Part shown: piece after piece, positions 8,967 to 20,678 of the stretch | Layout: each line of letters starts with the position of its first letter | Numbering within the stretch: position 1 is the stretch's first letter | Notes under the pieces: generated by a model | Told to the model about the DNA's origin: nothing | Databases searched by the model: none | The model's input: only the letters and a program-made list of their open reading frames with translations | Made by a program: the position numbers and the translations under genes | Assembly (NCBI RefSeq): GCF_014269225.2 | Contig: NZ_CP077097.1 | Coordinates: 4,847,001 to 4,911,000, forward strand | Reading direction: 5' to 3' | Length of the DNA: 64,000 bases | Origin: Pseudomonas anuradhapurensis | GTDB lineage: Bacteria > Pseudomonadota > Gammaproteobacteria > Pseudomonadales > Pseudomonadaceae

Positions 8967-10031
8967 TCAGTTGACCTTGGCGGCCAGTTCGCCCTTGGCA
9001 TAGCGCTGGAACATGCCTTCCAGGGAGATCGGCTTGATCTTCGAGGCATTGCCGGCGGTGCCGAAAGCTTCGTAGCGGGCGATGCACACGTCACGCATGG
9101 CCTTCACGGTCTCGGCGAAGAACTTGCGTGGGTCGAACTCGCTCGGGTGCATGGCCATGTGGCGGCGGATGGCACCGGTGGAAGCCAGACGCAGGTCAGT
9201 GTCGATGTTGACCTTGCGCACGCCGTACTTGATGCCTTCGACGATTTCCTCGACCGGCACACCATAGGTTTCCTTGATGTCGCCGCCGTACTGGTTGATG
9301 ATCGCCAGCCACTCTTGCGGTACCGAGGACGAACCGTGCATCACCAGGTGGGTGTTGGGGATGCGCTTGTGGATTTCCTTGATGCGGTCGATCGCCAGCA
9401 CGTCACCGGTTGGTGGCTTGGTGAATTTGTAGGCACCGTGGCTGGTACCGATGGCGATCGCCAGGGCGTCGACCTGGGTCTTCTTGACGAAGTCCGCAGC
9501 CTCTTCAGGGTCGGTCAGCATCTGGCTGTGGTCCAGCACGCCTTCGGCGCCGATGCCGTCTTCTTCACCGGCCATGCCGGTTTCCAGCGAACCCAGGCAG
9601 CCCAGCTCGCCTTCTACCGAAACGCCGCAGGCGTGAGCCATGGCCACGGTCTGCTGGGTAACCCGGACGTTGTACTCGTAGTCGGTCGGGGTCTTGCCGT
9701 CCTCACCCAGCGAGCCGTCCATCATCACCGAGCTGAAGCCCAGCTGGATCGAACGCTGGCAGACGTCAGGGCTGGTGCCGTGGTCCTGGTGCATGCACAC
9801 CGGGATGTGCGGGAATTCTTCGATGGCAGCCAGGATCAGGTGACGCAGGAACGGCGCGCCGGCGTATTTGCGCGCACCGGCCGAAGCCTGGACGATCACC
9901 GGCGAGTCGGTCTTGTCGGCCGCTTCCATGATGGCGCGCATCTGCTCGAGGTTGTTGACGTTGAAAGCTGGTACGCCGTAACCGAACTCGGCGGCGTGGT
10001 CCAGCATCTGGCGCATGCTAATGAGTGCCAT
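8967..10031 (-). CDS. fba: Fructose-1,6-bisphosphate aldolase, class II
   Basis: Zinc-dependent aldolase that interconverts fructose 1,6-bisphosphate with dihydroxyacetone phosphate and glyceraldehyde 3-phosphate. In pseudomonads it works mainly in gluconeogenesis and the EDEMP cycle. 354 residues, typical length. The motif [11 protein letters not shown] holds a zinc-binding histidine, and VMHGSSS and KVNIDTDLR are conserved phosphate- and active-site segments. The ATG at 10031 ([10 protein letters not shown]) is the family start; the frame extends upstream without support. It is the last gene of the minus-strand tkt-epd-pgk-fba block. Confidence 0.96.
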   Translation of the reverse strand: MALISMRQMLDHAAEFGYGVPAFNVNNLEQMRAIMEAADKTDSPVIVQASAGARKYAGAPFLRHLILAAIEEFPHIPVCMHQDHGTSPDVCQRSIQLGFSSVMMDGSLGEDGKTPTDYEYNVRVTQQTVAMAHACGVSVEGELGCLGSLETGMAGEEDGIGAEGVLDHSQMLTDPEEAADFVKKTQVDALAIAIGTSHGAYKFTKPPTGDVLAIDRIKEIHKRIPNTHLVMHGSSSVPQEWLAIINQYGGDIKETYGVPVEEIVEGIKYGVRKVNIDTDLRLASTGAIRRHMAMHPSEFDPRKFFAETVKAMRDVCIARYEAFGTAGNASKIKPISLEGMFQRYAKGELAAKVN

Positions 10032-10131
10032 GGTGTATCTCTCTCCCGACAAGCGTCGTTTGTTTCGTGCAAGCCTGCCGCAGGGGCGGTTGCTGTTCAA
10101 GTAGTGTGGGCCACCCTCGCGGCCCGGCCAG

Positions 10132-10461
10132 TCACGGTGCCTTGCAGCCCCGCCCAATCAGATCGTTGGTCGCCACCCAATACACCAGGCCCTCTTCGCC
10201 CTTGGTATGGAAGGCCAGCATGCCATCGCTGTACAGCGCACCCGATGCACCGGGCTCGGCCTTGAGCCGGTAGACCTGGTCGCCGCCACCCAGGCGCACA
10301 TCGACCTGGTCACGTTGCGCATCGGCGAAGCGCCACAGCACTTCAGCCTGGCTGTCGCAGACCCAACGGGTCCAGTCATCCGCCGGGGCGGGCTGCGCCG
10401 GCTGCAGCAGCGAGCATCCTGCCAGTGTCGCCAGGGCCGTCACGGCCAAAAGCGCTTTCAT
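10132..10461 (-). CDS. mliC: MliC-family lipoprotein (C-type lysozyme inhibitor)
   Basis: 109-residue predicted lipoprotein with a signal peptide ending in the lipobox LAGC (Cys16). The mature domain contains the MliC signature [14 protein letters not shown] and a C-terminal cysteine likely bonded to an earlier one (WVCDSQ). Family members sit in the outer membrane and inhibit C-type lysozyme, protecting peptidoglycan. It lies between pgk and fba but is unrelated to sugar metabolism; this is simply the local gene order in pseudomonads. Confidence 0.82.
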   Translation of the reverse strand: MKALLAVTALATLAGCSLLQPAQPAPADDWTRWVCDSQAEVLWRFADAQRDQVDVRLGGGDQVYRLKAEPGASGALYSDGMLAFHTKGEEGLVYWVATNDLIGRGCKAP

Positions 10462-10562
10462 TCAGCTTCCTCGATTTGGGGCTACTGTGCAGCCCGCGAA
10501 GGGCCGCACAGCGGGCCCTACCTCAAGACCACAAATCAGCCTTCAGGTTGCCTGTTACCCGA

Positions 10563-10781
10563 TCAAGGGCAACCCGGCGCCTTGCGCTGGTGGTCTTCGT
10601 CGTACTTTTCCAGGCCTTCCGGGCCCACGCGCTTGCTGATGACCGGCACGGTCTCGGCTTGCCACTCGGACTGGTAGCAGCCGCCCTTGGGCGGTTGCGC
10701 CGGGTCGCTGTCGGAGGCCGGGCTGCCGGCGCAGGCGCTCAGCAGGCCAGCCAGCATCATCACAGGCAATTGCTTGACCAT
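10563..10781 (-). CDS. Small putative lipoprotein, unknown function
   Basis: 72-residue protein with a short signal sequence and lipobox LLSAC, so it is predicted to be lipid-anchored. The mature part is about 55 residues, has two cysteines (GGCYQ and PGCP) that could form a disulfide, and no recognisable domain. The start at 10781 (MVKQLPVMMLAG) gives a proper signal peptide; an in-frame ATG at 10814 would add 11 residues ahead of it. It starts about 30 bases after the pgk stop, so it is probably transcribed with pgk. Confidence 0.7.
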   Translation of the reverse strand: MVKQLPVMMLAGLLSACAGSPASDSDPAQPPKGGCYQSEWQAETVPVISKRVGPEGLEKYDEDHQRKAPGCP

Positions 10782-10813
10782 CAGGCCACTCCCTTTGCCA
10801 AGCGCCGGCGTCA

Positions 10814-11977
10814 TCAGGCCTTGGCCCGCTCTTCCAGAATTGCCACGGCCGGCAGGACCTTGCCCTCGACGAACTCGAGGAAGGCGCCCCCACCGGTAGA
10901 AATGTAGGAGATATCGGCGCCAACGCCATACTTGTCGATCGCCGCCAGGGTGTCACCGCCGCCAGCGATGGAGAATGCGGCGCTATCGGCGATGGCCTTG
11001 GCCAGCACCTTGGTGCCATTGCCGAACTGGTCGAACTCGAACACACCGACCGGGCCGTTCCACAGGATGGTTTTCGACGACTTCAGCAGCTCGGCGAAGT
11101 TGGCAGCGGTTTGCGGGCCGATGTCCAGGATCATGTCGTCGGCGGCAACCTCGGCAATGGCCTTGACGGTGGCTTCGGCGCTTTCGGCAAATTCCTTGGC
11201 AACCACCACGTCGACCGGCAGCGGCACGCTGACCTTGGCAGCGATGGCCTTGGCCGTGTCGACCAGGTCAGGCTCGTACAGCGACTTGCCCACTGGGTGG
11301 CCAGCGGCGGCGAGGAAGGTGTTGGCGATGCCGCCGCCGACGATCAGCTGGTCGCAGACTGCGCTCAGGCTGTTCAGCACGTCCAGCTTGGTGGACACCT
11401 TGGAGCCGGCAACGATGGCGGCCATCGGCTTGGCCGGGGCTTTCAGGGCCTTGCCCAGGGCGTCCAGCTCGGCTGCCAGCAGCGGGCCGGCAGCAGCGAC
11501 CTTGGCGAACTTGGCAACACCGTGGGTCGAGCCTTCGGCGCGGTGGGCGGTACCGAAAGCGTCCATGACGAACACGTCGCACAGGGCGGCGTACTTCTGC
11601 GCCAGCTCGTCGGCGTTCTTCTTCTCGCCCTTGTTGAAGCGCACGTTCTCGAACAGCACCAGGGAACCGGCCTGGACCTTGATACCTTCGAGGTAGTCGG
11701 CAACCAGCGGCACTTCACGGCCCAGGGCCTTGCTCAGGTAGTCGGCAACTGGCTTGAGGCTGTTCTCGGCCGAAAATTCACCTTCGGTCGGACGGCCCAG
11801 GTGCGAGCAGACCATTACCGCCGCGCCCTTCTCCAGGGCCAGCTTGATGGTCGGCAGCGCTGCCAGGATACGCGCATCGCTGGCAACCACACCGTCCTTC
11901 ACAGGCACGTTGAGGTCTTCGCGGATCAGTACGCGTTTACCTTGCAGGTCGAGGTCGGTCATCTTCAACACGGTCAT
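10814..11977 (-). CDS. pgk: Phosphoglycerate kinase
   Basis: Transfers phosphate between 1,3-bisphosphoglycerate and ADP. 387 residues, the usual bacterial length. Family segments seen are [14 protein letters not shown] near the N terminus, [10 protein letters not shown], and the C-terminal nucleotide-binding loop [12 protein letters not shown] followed by [10 protein letters not shown]. It begins 12 bases after the epd stop, consistent with one transcript. Confidence 0.97.
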   Translation of the reverse strand: MTVLKMTDLDLQGKRVLIREDLNVPVKDGVVASDARILAALPTIKLALEKGAAVMVCSHLGRPTEGEFSAENSLKPVADYLSKALGREVPLVADYLEGIKVQAGSLVLFENVRFNKGEKKNADELAQKYAALCDVFVMDAFGTAHRAEGSTHGVAKFAKVAAAGPLLAAELDALGKALKAPAKPMAAIVAGSKVSTKLDVLNSLSAVCDQLIVGGGIANTFLAAAGHPVGKSLYEPDLVDTAKAIAAKVSVPLPVDVVVAKEFAESAEATVKAIAEVAADDMILDIGPQTAANFAELLKSSKTILWNGPVGVFEFDQFGNGTKVLAKAIADSAAFSIAGGGDTLAAIDKYGVGADISYISTGGGAFLEFVEGKVLPAVAILEERAKA

Positions 11978-11989
11978 GAATGCAGTCCT

Positions 11990-13051
11990 TCAGGGCTGTT
12001 TGTTGCGGGTGGGGTGGACGACGTGCAGATAGTGTTCGGCAACGTCGAGCATACGGTTGGCAAACCCCCATTCGTTGTCGAACCAGGCCAGCAGGTTCAC
12101 CAGGCGCGGGCCGGAAACACGGGTCTGGCTGGCATCGACGATCGCCGAATGCGGGTCATGGTTGAAATCACAGCTGGCATGCGGCAACTCGGTATAGGCC
12201 AGCAAGCCTTTCAGCGGGCCTTCCAGCGCCGCCTCGCGCAACACCCGGTTGACCTCGGCCGCACTGGTATCACGGGCAGTCTGCAGGGTGATGTCCAGGC
12301 ACGAGACGTTGACGGTCGGTACGCGTACCGCTTTGGCCTGGATTCGCCCGGCAAGTTCCGGGAGCAGGCGTTCGATGCCACGCGCCAGACCAGTGGACAC
12401 CGGGATCACCGATTGAAAGGCGGAACGCGTGCGGCGCAGGTCTTCGTGGTGATAGGCGTCGATCACCGGCTGGTCGTTCATTGCCGAGTGGATGGTGGTG
12501 ATCTGCACGTACTCGATACCGAACGCCTGGTCCAGCACGCGCAGCAGCGGCACGCCGCAATTGGTGGTGCACGAGGCGTTCGACACCAGGCGCTCACGGC
12601 CGGTCAGGCAGGCCTGGTTGATGCCGTAGACCACGGTGGCGTCGACATCGGCCTCACTGGCCATCGGCTGCGAGAACAGCACCCGCGGTGCACCAGCGTC
12701 GAGGAAGCGCTGGCCATCGGCGCGGGTGTGGTAGGCGCCGGAGCACTCCAGCACCAGGTCGATGCCCAGGGCGGCCCAGTCGATGCCTTCCGGGGTGGCA
12801 CTGCGCATTACCTTCACGCAATCGCCATTGATATGCAGACAGTCGCCATCGACCTTCACCTCACCGGGAAAACGCCCGTGGGTGGAGTCGAAGCGTGTCA
12901 GGTATTCCAGGCTGGCCTGGTCGGCCAGGTCGTTCAGCGCGACGATCTCGAAACCGGCCTTCGCCCCCCGCTCAAACAGCGCGCGCAGGACACAGCGGCC
13001 AATACGGCCATAACCGTTGAGTGCAACTTTGTAGGGACGCGGGTGGGACAT
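11990..13051 (-). CDS. epd: Erythrose-4-phosphate dehydrogenase
   Basis: NAD-dependent dehydrogenase of the GAPDH fold, 353 residues. The Rossmann motif NGYGRIGR is at the N terminus, and the catalytic cysteine lies in SNASCTTN (about residue 156). Placement between tkt and pgk and overall similarity favour Epd, which makes 4-phosphoerythronate for pyridoxal phosphate synthesis. A GAPDH-like activity cannot be excluded by reading. The ATG at 13051 is the family start; upstream in-frame codons overlap a repeat. Confidence 0.88.
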   Translation of the reverse strand: MSHPRPYKVALNGYGRIGRCVLRALFERGAKAGFEIVALNDLADQASLEYLTRFDSTHGRFPGEVKVDGDCLHINGDCVKVMRSATPEGIDWAALGIDLVLECSGAYHTRADGQRFLDAGAPRVLFSQPMASEADVDATVVYGINQACLTGRERLVSNASCTTNCGVPLLRVLDQAFGIEYVQITTIHSAMNDQPVIDAYHHEDLRRTRSAFQSVIPVSTGLARGIERLLPELAGRIQAKAVRVPTVNVSCLDITLQTARDTSAAEVNRVLREAALEGPLKGLLAYTELPHASCDFNHDPHSAIVDASQTRVSGPRLVNLLAWFDNEWGFANRMLDVAEHYLHVVHPTRNKQP

Positions 13052-13100
13052 TCGTTGGCTCGCTAACGCATGATGGCTGTTGGGGCCGCGTTGCGGCCCA

Positions 13101-13172
13101 TCGCGACACAAGGCCGCGCCTACAAGGGGCTGCATGCGCAGTACCCTGTAGGCGCGGCCCTGTATCGCGATG
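13101..13172. repeat. REP-type inverted pair, CGCGACACAAGGCCGC type
   Basis: Inverted copies of the P. putida REP-like unit (ATCGCGACACAAGGCCGCGCC...TACA and a diverged complement) separated by about 20 bases, between epd and tkt. Related pairs occur near 32.0, 37.1, 38.6 and 47.7 kb. Confidence 0.8.
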
Positions 13173-13230
13173 GAGGGCAAAGCCCTCCCCTTGCACGACC
13201 TGGAGGACGTCACCGCCCTCCATCTTCACA

Positions 13231-15228
13231 TCAGTCTTCCAGCAGCTCTTCGGCAGTACCGAGGATGTTCTCGACGGTGAAGCCGAACTCTTCGAACAGA
13301 GCCGAAGCCGGCGCCGACTCACCGTAGGTGGTCATGCCGATGACGCGACCTTCCAGGCCAACGTACTTGTACCAGAAGTCGGCATGGGCGGCTTCGATGG
13401 CAATGCGCGCACCCACTTCCAGCGGCAATACCGACTGCTTGTAGGCAGCGTCCTGGGCATCGAACACGCTGGTGCACGGCATGGAAACCACACGCACCTT
13501 GCGGCCTTGCTCGGTCAGCTTGTCGAACGCCTGAACCGCCAGGCCCACTTCCGAACCGGTGGCGATCAGGATCAGCTCAGGCTCGCCGGCGCAGTCCTTG
13601 AGCACGTAGCCGCCGCGGCTGATGGCGGCGATCTGCTGGGCGTCACGCGCCTGGTGCTGCAGGTTCTGGCGCGAGAAGATCAGTGCCGAAGGGCCGTCCT
13701 TGCGCTCCAGGGCGTATTTCCAGGACACGGCGGATTCTACCGCGTCGGCCGGGCGCCAGGTGTCCAGGTTCGGCGTGCTGCGCAGGCTGGTCAGCTGCTC
13801 GATCGGCTGGTGGGTCGGGCCGTCTTCGCCCAGGCCGATGGAGTCGTGGGTATAGACGTGGATCACCCGCTGCTTCATCAGCGCCGACATGCGCACGGCG
13901 TTGCGGGCGTATTCCATGAACATCAGGAAGGTCGCGCCGTAAGGCACCAGGCCACCGTGCAGGGCAACGCCGTTCATGATGGCGGTCATGCCGAACTCGC
14001 GCACACCGTAGAACACGTAGTTGCCGCTGGCATCGTTGGCTTCGACACCCTTGCAGCCCTTCCACAGGGTCAGGTTGGAGCCGGCCAGGTCAGCCGAACC
14101 GCCGAGGAACTCGGGCAGCAGTGGGCCGAAGGCATTCAGGGCGTTCTGGCTGGCCTTGCGGCTGGCGATGGTTTCGCCCTTGGCCGCCACTTCGTTGATG
14201 TAGGCCTGGGCCTTCTCGCTGAAGTCGGCCGGCAGCTCGCCGGCAGCACGACGCTGGAACTCGGCAGCCAGCTCCGGATAAGCCTTGGCATAGGCCTCGA
14301 AACGCTGGTTCCACTCGGCTTCAGCCTTGGCACCGGCGGCCTTGGCGTCCCACTCGGCGTAGATGTCGGCCGGGACTTCGAACGGGCCGTGGTTCCAGTT
14401 CAGCGCCTGGCGGGCCAGGGCGATTTCGTCGTTGCCCAGTGGTGCGCCGTGGCAGTCTTCCTTGCCCTGCTTGTTCGGCGAGCCGAAACCGATGATGGTC
14501 TTGCAGCAGATCAGGGTCGGACGATCGCTCTTGCGGGCGGTCTCGATGGCGGTCTTGATCTCGTCGGCGTCATGGCCGTCGACATTGCGGATCACCTGCC
14601 AGTTGTACGCTTCGAAGCGCGCTGGGGTGTTATCGGTGAACCAGCCGTGCACTTCGCCGTCGATGGAGATGCCGTTGTCATCATAGAAGGCGATCAGCTT
14701 GTTCAGGCCAAGGGTGCCGGCCAGCGAGGCGACTTCGTGGGAAATGCCTTCCATCATGCAACCGTCGCCAAGGAACACGTAGGTGTTGTGGTCGACGATG
14801 TTGTGGCCGTCACGGTTGAACTGGGCGGCCAGCACTTTCTCCGCCAGGGCGAAGCCCACGGCGTTGGCGATACCCTGGCCGAGCGGGCCGGTGGTGGTCT
14901 CGACGCCCGGGGTGTAGCCGTATTCCGGGTGGCCCGGGGTACGGCTGTGCAGCTGGCGGAAGGCCTTGAGGTCGTCGATCGACAGGTCGTAGCCGGTCAG
15001 GTGCAGCAGCGAGTAGATCAGCATCGAACCGTGGCCGTTGGACAGCACGAAGCGGTCGCGGTCGACGAAATTCGGGTTGCTCGGGTTGTGCTTCAGATAG
15101 TCGCGCCAAAGCACTTCGGCGATATCCGCCATGCCCATGGGGGCACCTGGGTGGCCGCTGTTGGCCTTTTGCACGGCATCCATGCTGAGGGCACGAATGG
15201 CGTTGGCACGTTCACGACGGCTGGGCAT
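13231..15228 (-). CDS. tkt: Transketolase
   Basis: Thiamine diphosphate enzyme that moves two-carbon units between ketoses and aldoses in the pentose phosphate pathway. 665 residues. The ThDP-binding motif starts at GDGCMMEG, with [10 protein letters not shown] and [11 protein letters not shown] near the N terminus and [15 protein letters not shown] in the pyrimidine-binding domain. The ATG at 15228 ([14 protein letters not shown]) is the family start. It is the first gene of the central carbon block and is divergent from the ArsR-methyltransferase gene. Confidence 0.96.
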   Translation of the reverse strand: MPSRRERANAIRALSMDAVQKANSGHPGAPMGMADIAEVLWRDYLKHNPSNPNFVDRDRFVLSNGHGSMLIYSLLHLTGYDLSIDDLKAFRQLHSRTPGHPEYGYTPGVETTTGPLGQGIANAVGFALAEKVLAAQFNRDGHNIVDHNTYVFLGDGCMMEGISHEVASLAGTLGLNKLIAFYDDNGISIDGEVHGWFTDNTPARFEAYNWQVIRNVDGHDADEIKTAIETARKSDRPTLICCKTIIGFGSPNKQGKEDCHGAPLGNDEIALARQALNWNHGPFEVPADIYAEWDAKAAGAKAEAEWNQRFEAYAKAYPELAAEFQRRAAGELPADFSEKAQAYINEVAAKGETIASRKASQNALNAFGPLLPEFLGGSADLAGSNLTLWKGCKGVEANDASGNYVFYGVREFGMTAIMNGVALHGGLVPYGATFLMFMEYARNAVRMSALMKQRVIHVYTHDSIGLGEDGPTHQPIEQLTSLRSTPNLDTWRPADAVESAVSWKYALERKDGPSALIFSRQNLQHQARDAQQIAAISRGGYVLKDCAGEPELILIATGSEVGLAVQAFDKLTEQGRKVRVVSMPCTSVFDAQDAAYKQSVLPLEVGARIAIEAAHADFWYKYVGLEGRVIGMTTYGESAPASALFEEFGFTVENILGTAEELLED

Positions 15229-15391
15229 CGCTGATCTCCTGGGGGCTTGAATAGGTGGTGTCACGAAAAAGGCGGCCATTTTCGCCCACTGGGGGGGCTT
15301 GGGGCAATGACGTATGGTCGCAGTCGGGGGATTTTCCTGTGATCGGGCTTCAATTCGGGGCAAAACCGGGCGAACCGTCCCGCTCATCACC
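15229..15391. other. Divergent intergenic region, tkt side
   Basis: This stretch between tkt and the palindrome should carry the tkt promoter on the minus strand. No gene, repeat or convincing promoter hexamers were identified in it by eye. Confidence 0.4.
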
Positions 15392-15415
15392 CAATATCAA
15401 AACTTTTTGATATTG
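15392..15415. promoter_or_regulatory. Perfect 24-bp palindrome, candidate ArsR-type operator
   Basis: Perfect inverted repeat with 11-bp arms (CAATATCAAAA and TTTTGATATTG) and a 2-base CT centre, 40 bases upstream of the ArsR-methyltransferase gene and immediately upstream of its predicted -35 box. The size and symmetry fit a site for a dimeric winged-helix regulator, most simply the neighbouring gene product itself. The palindrome is seen directly; binding is inferred. Confidence 0.75.
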
Positions 15416-15418
15416 CCC

Positions 15419-15447
15419 TTGCTAGGGCAACGATGCCTGTCTAGACT
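15419..15447 (+). promoter_or_regulatory. Predicted sigma-70 promoter of the ArsR-metK operon
   Basis: TTGCTA (15419-15424) and TAGACT (15442-15447) are separated by exactly 17 bases. Transcription would start near 15454, only a base or two before the ATG at 15456, implying a leaderless or nearly leaderless message. No Shine-Dalgarno sequence is visible before that ATG, which agrees. Confidence 0.55.
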
Positions 15448-15455
15448 GCCGCCCC

Positions 15456-16448
15456 ATGAACCTTCGTGCGCAATTGATCCCCGAGCAATGCGAAGCATTG
15501 GCTGCCTTGTGCAAAGCCAGTGGCGACGCGTTGCGCCTGAACGTGTTGCGCGCCCTGGCTAACGACTCGTTCGGCGTGCTGGAACTGGCGCAGATCTTCG
15601 GCGTTGGCCAATCGGGCATGAGCCACCACCTGAAGGTGCTGGCCCAGGCCGAGCTGGTCGCCACCCGCCGCGAAGGCAACGCCATCTTCTACCGCCGTGC
15701 CCTGCCCGACAGCTTGCGCCTGGGCGGCAGGCTGCATGCGGCACTGCTCGAAGAGGTCGACGACCTGGCCCTGCCAGCCGAGGTGCAAGCGCGCATTGCC
15801 CAGGTACAGCAACGTCGTGCCGCCACCAGCCAGGATTTCTTCCTGCGTGTGGAAGAGAAGTTTCGCGCCCAGCAGGACCTGATCGCCGGCCTGCCGCAGT
15901 ATCGCGAAAGCCTGCTGGCGCTGCTCGACAAGCTGAATTTCGACCCGGCCGCCAGTGCCCTGGAGGTCGGCCCCGGTGACGGCGGCTTCCTGCCAGACCT
16001 GGCACGCCGCTTTGCCCGGGTCACCGCGCTGGACAACAGCCCGACCATGCTCGAACTGGCACGCCAGGTCTGCGAACGTGAACGTCTGGGTAATGTAAAC
16101 CTGCAGTTGGCCGATGCACTGGGTGCAACGGATGTGGAAGCCGACTGCGTTGTGCTGAACATGGTCCTGCACCATTTCAGCGATCCGGCCCTGGCCCTGC
16201 GCCAGCTGGCCAAACGGGTGAAGGCAGGCGGCAGCCTGCTGGTCACCGAACTGTGCAGCCATGACCAGGGCTGGGCGCGGGAAGCCTGCGGCGACCTCTG
16301 GCTCGGTTTTGAACAGGACGACCTGGCCCGTTGGGCCACGGCAGCCGGGCTGGCCCCGGGGGACAGCCTGTACGTGGGCTTGCGTAACGGTTTCCAGATC
16401 CAGGTCCGCCATTTTCAGCGGACGGCTGGCGACATACACCATCGGTAA
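15456..16448 (+). CDS. ArsR-family regulator fused to a SAM-dependent methyltransferase domain
   Basis: 330-residue fusion. Residues 10-85 form an ArsR-type winged helix (recognition helix around GQSGMSHHLKVLAQ). Residues 125-330 form a class I methyltransferase domain with the SAM-binding loop VGPGDGG at 171-177 and the post-I region LDNSPTMLELAR. No cysteine pair for metal sensing is seen in the HTH part, so metal control is unlikely. The gene ends 18 bases before metK and shares its transcript. It probably senses SAM or S-adenosylhomocysteine and controls metK, like the SahR regulators described in Proteobacteria; that link is inferred. Confidence 0.85.
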   Translation: MNLRAQLIPEQCEALAALCKASGDALRLNVLRALANDSFGVLELAQIFGVGQSGMSHHLKVLAQAELVATRREGNAIFYRRALPDSLRLGGRLHAALLEEVDDLALPAEVQARIAQVQQRRAATSQDFFLRVEEKFRAQQDLIAGLPQYRESLLALLDKLNFDPAASALEVGPGDGGFLPDLARRFARVTALDNSPTMLELARQVCERERLGNVNLQLADALGATDVEADCVVLNMVLHHFSDPALALRQLAKRVKAGGSLLVTELCSHDQGWAREACGDLWLGFEQDDLARWATAAGLAPGDSLYVGLRNGFQIQVRHFQRTAGDIHHR

Positions 16449-16466
16449 ATTTCAGGAACCTTCGAG

Positions 16467-17657
16467 ATGAGCGAATACTCCCTTTTCACCTCCGAGTCCG
16501 TGTCCGAAGGGCATCCGGACAAGATCGCCGACCAGATTTCGGACGCCGTCCTTGATGCCATCATCGCCCAGGACAAATACGCCCGCGTAGCCTGCGAAAC
16601 CCTGGTCAAGACCGGTGTTGCCATCATCGCCGGCGAAGTCACCACTTCGGCCTGGGTCGACCTCGAAGACCTGGTGCGCAAGGTCATCATCGATATCGGC
16701 TACAACAGCTCCGACGTCGGGTTCGACGGCGCCACCTGCGCCGTGATGAACATCATCGGCAAGCAGTCGGTGGACATCGCCCAGGGCGTGGACCGCTCCA
16801 AGCCGGAAGACCAGGGCGCGGGTGACCAGGGCCTGATGTTCGGCTATGCCAGCAACGAAACCGAAGTACTGATGCCGGCACCGATCTGCTTCTCGCACCG
16901 TCTGGTCGAGCGCCAGGCCGAAGCGCGCAAGTCCGGCCTGCTGCCATGGCTGCGCCCGGACGCCAAGTCGCAGGTCACCTGCCGTTACGAAAACGGCAAG
17001 GTGGTCGGCATCGACGCCGTGGTGCTGTCGACCCAGCACAACCCTGAGGTTTCGCAGAAAGACCTGCAGGAAGCGGTGATGGAGCTGATCGTCAAGCACA
17101 CCCTGCCGGCCGAATTGCTGCACAAGGGTACCCAGTACCACATCAACCCGACTGGCAGCTTCATCATCGGTGGCCCGGTGGGTGACTGCGGCCTGACCGG
17201 GCGCAAGATCATCGTCGACTCCTACGGCGGCATGGCCCGCCACGGTGGTGGCGCGTTCTCCGGCAAGGACCCGTCCAAGGTCGACCGCTCCGCCGCCTAC
17301 GCTGGCCGTTACGTGGCCAAGAACATCGTTGCCGCCGGCCTGGCCGAACGTTGCGAGATCCAGGTTTCCTACGCCATCGGCGTGGCCCAGCCGACCTCCA
17401 TCTCGATCAACACCTTCGGTACCGGCAAGGTTTCCGATGACAAGATCGTCCAGCTGGTGCGCGAGTGCTTCGATCTGCGTCCATACGCCATCACCACCAT
17501 GCTCGACCTGCTGCACCCGATGTACCAGGAAACCGCCGCCTACGGCCACTTCGGTCGTACCCCGCAACAGAAGACTGTCGGCGACGACACCTTCACCACC
17601 TTCACCTGGGAGCGTACCGACCGCGCCCAGTCGCTGCGTGACGCTGCCGGCCTGTAA
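16467..17657 (+). CDS. metK: S-adenosylmethionine synthetase
   Basis: Makes SAM from methionine and ATP in the cytoplasm; functions as a tetramer. 396 residues. Signature segments include [18 protein letters not shown] at the N terminus, [12 protein letters not shown] and the phosphate-binding [16 protein letters not shown]. It lies 18 bases downstream of the ArsR-methyltransferase gene and ends at a strong terminator, so the two form a two-gene operon. Confidence 0.97.
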   Translation: MSEYSLFTSESVSEGHPDKIADQISDAVLDAIIAQDKYARVACETLVKTGVAIIAGEVTTSAWVDLEDLVRKVIIDIGYNSSDVGFDGATCAVMNIIGKQSVDIAQGVDRSKPEDQGAGDQGLMFGYASNETEVLMPAPICFSHRLVERQAEARKSGLLPWLRPDAKSQVTCRYENGKVVGIDAVVLSTQHNPEVSQKDLQEAVMELIVKHTLPAELLHKGTQYHINPTGSFIIGGPVGDCGLTGRKIIVDSYGGMARHGGGAFSGKDPSKVDRSAAYAGRYVAKNIVAAGLAERCEIQVSYAIGVAQPTSISINTFGTGKVSDDKIVQLVRECFDLRPYAITTMLDLLHPMYQETAAYGHFGRTPQQKTVGDDTFTTFTWERTDRAQSLRDAAGL

Positions 17658-17677
17658 CTTTTCCTGCAGCGCTGGGC

Positions 17678-19505
<1,828 letters not shown>

Positions 19506-19637
19506 ATTTTTACCAATTTACCTGTGGGGATAAACCGAGATTCCACCGGAAAAACCCGACAAGGGTTCCTAAAAGGGCAAAACCAAGGCAGGATTTCCCC
19601 CAACTTTTGCTGCCCCGCCCCGTCAAGGAGGCTTTTC

Positions 19638-20030
19638 ATGAAACGTATTTCGACCCTTTTCCTGCTCTCGACACTTGGCCTGGCCGCTGGCACTGCCCAG
19701 GCAGCCCAGCCGGATGCCGGCCTGACCGGCTGCGCCGCCAAGCGCAGCGCCATCGAGAACCAGCTGAAGATTGCCCGCGACCATGGCAACACCGGCCAGG
19801 TCACAGGGCTGGAAGAGGCGTTGCGCGGGGTCGACAATTGCACCGATGCCGGCCTGCGCAAGGAACGTGAGCAAAAGGTGCTCGACGCCCGTCACGAAGT
19901 GGCACAACGGGAAAAGGACTTGAAGAAAGCCGAGAAGAAAGGCGACTCGGAGAAAATCAACAAGCGCAAGGACAAGCTGGCCGAGTCGCGCAAGGAATTG
20001 CAGGAAGCGGTGGAGGACCTGGACCGCTAA
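19638..20030 (+). CDS. DUF1090 periplasmic protein (YqjC-like)
   Basis: 130-residue secreted protein with a signal peptide (LFLLSTLGLAAGTAQA). The mature part is helical and highly charged (KDLKKAEKKGDSEKINKRK), with two cysteines (TGCAAKR and DNCTDAG) in the usual DUF1090 places. It resembles E. coli YqjC; function unknown. The start at 19638 has AAGGAGG close upstream. It stands alone between ligB and a hairpin at 20052-20082. Confidence 0.82.
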   Translation: MKRISTLFLLSTLGLAAGTAQAAQPDAGLTGCAAKRSAIENQLKIARDHGNTGQVTGLEEALRGVDNCTDAGLRKEREQKVLDARHEVAQREKDLKKAEKKGDSEKINKRKDKLAESRKELQEAVEDLDR

Positions 20031-20051
20031 GGCCAGCGGCAAACGCGATCA

Positions 20052-20082
20052 CTGCAGGCGCGGCCTTGTGTCGCGCCTGCAG
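20052..20082. terminator. Hairpin between convergent genes
   Basis: Perfect 11-bp inverted repeat (CTGCAGGCGCG/CGCGCCTGCAG) with a 9-base loop, between the convergent DUF1090 and cytochrome c genes. There is no T tract, so it is a probable bidirectional hairpin terminator or mRNA-end stabiliser rather than a textbook terminator. Confidence 0.6.
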
Positions 20083-20100
20083 ACAGAGCCATGCAAGCCA

Positions 20101-20559
20101 TCAATGATTACGAAATTCGCTATGACAGGCCTTGCACGCCGCTTCGACCTTGTCCATCGGCGCCTTCAACTGCGCAGCATCGAGCGGCTGACTACGGCTG
20201 ATATCGGCCAGTTCGCCTGTGACGCCTTCCAGCTGCCGGGCCAGGTCGTGAAAGCGTGCCTGGCGTTCCCATACCTCGGCGCGAGCGCTGCTGTCGCCAC
20301 CATCACGCACCTGTGGAAAGTGTTGCCAGGGCTGGTGCGCGAGGTTGTCCAGCTTCTGAGCACCGTCGGCGAACTTCACCCCATCGAAAGGCAGCCGGCC
20401 ACGCAACATGCCGCCCAGGTCTTCGCTGGTTCTGAGCATGTCCTTGAAGATTACCTTGCGCTTGCCCAGCGGCGAGTTGGGGTCGACCCGGTCGCAACCA
20501 CTCAAGGCGCCGCCCAGGGCCAATGCTGCCAGCAGAACAACGGTCAATCGCTTCAACAT
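20101..20559 (-). CDS. Cytochrome c (c'/c556-type) lipoprotein
   Basis: 152-residue predicted lipoprotein (signal peptide with lipobox ALSGC) carrying a haem c site CKACH at the extreme C terminus, the arrangement of cytochrome c' and c556. The body is helical with conserved features of the four-helix bundle. It likely carries electrons in the periplasm, anchored to a membrane. The start at 20559 places the signal sequence correctly. It is divergent from mltA. Confidence 0.83.
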   Translation of the reverse strand: MLKRLTVVLLAALALGGALSGCDRVDPNSPLGKRKVIFKDMLRTSEDLGGMLRGRLPFDGVKFADGAQKLDNLAHQPWQHFPQVRDGGDSSARAEVWERQARFHDLARQLEGVTGELADISRSQPLDAAQLKAPMDKVEAACKACHSEFRNH

Positions 20560-20678
20560 CACACTCACTTCGGCCTGCGCAAATGGGCGGCCAGTATCGC
20601 TGCCCGCGGGCCAAAGACCAATAGCCACATGAAATACAGGGGTGAATATTCATCTTCGCCCATGACAGGAATGCACAC

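Noticed and set aside
8824..9087. An 87-codon open frame over the fba terminator
   Set aside because: It spans the terminator and overlaps fba in another frame, with no ribosome-binding site or conserved motif.
13021..15234. A 737-codon open frame opposite transketolase
   Set aside because: Same explanation: it mirrors tkt, and its composition (Val, Gly, His, Gln-rich) is typical of a shadow of a GC-rich gene.
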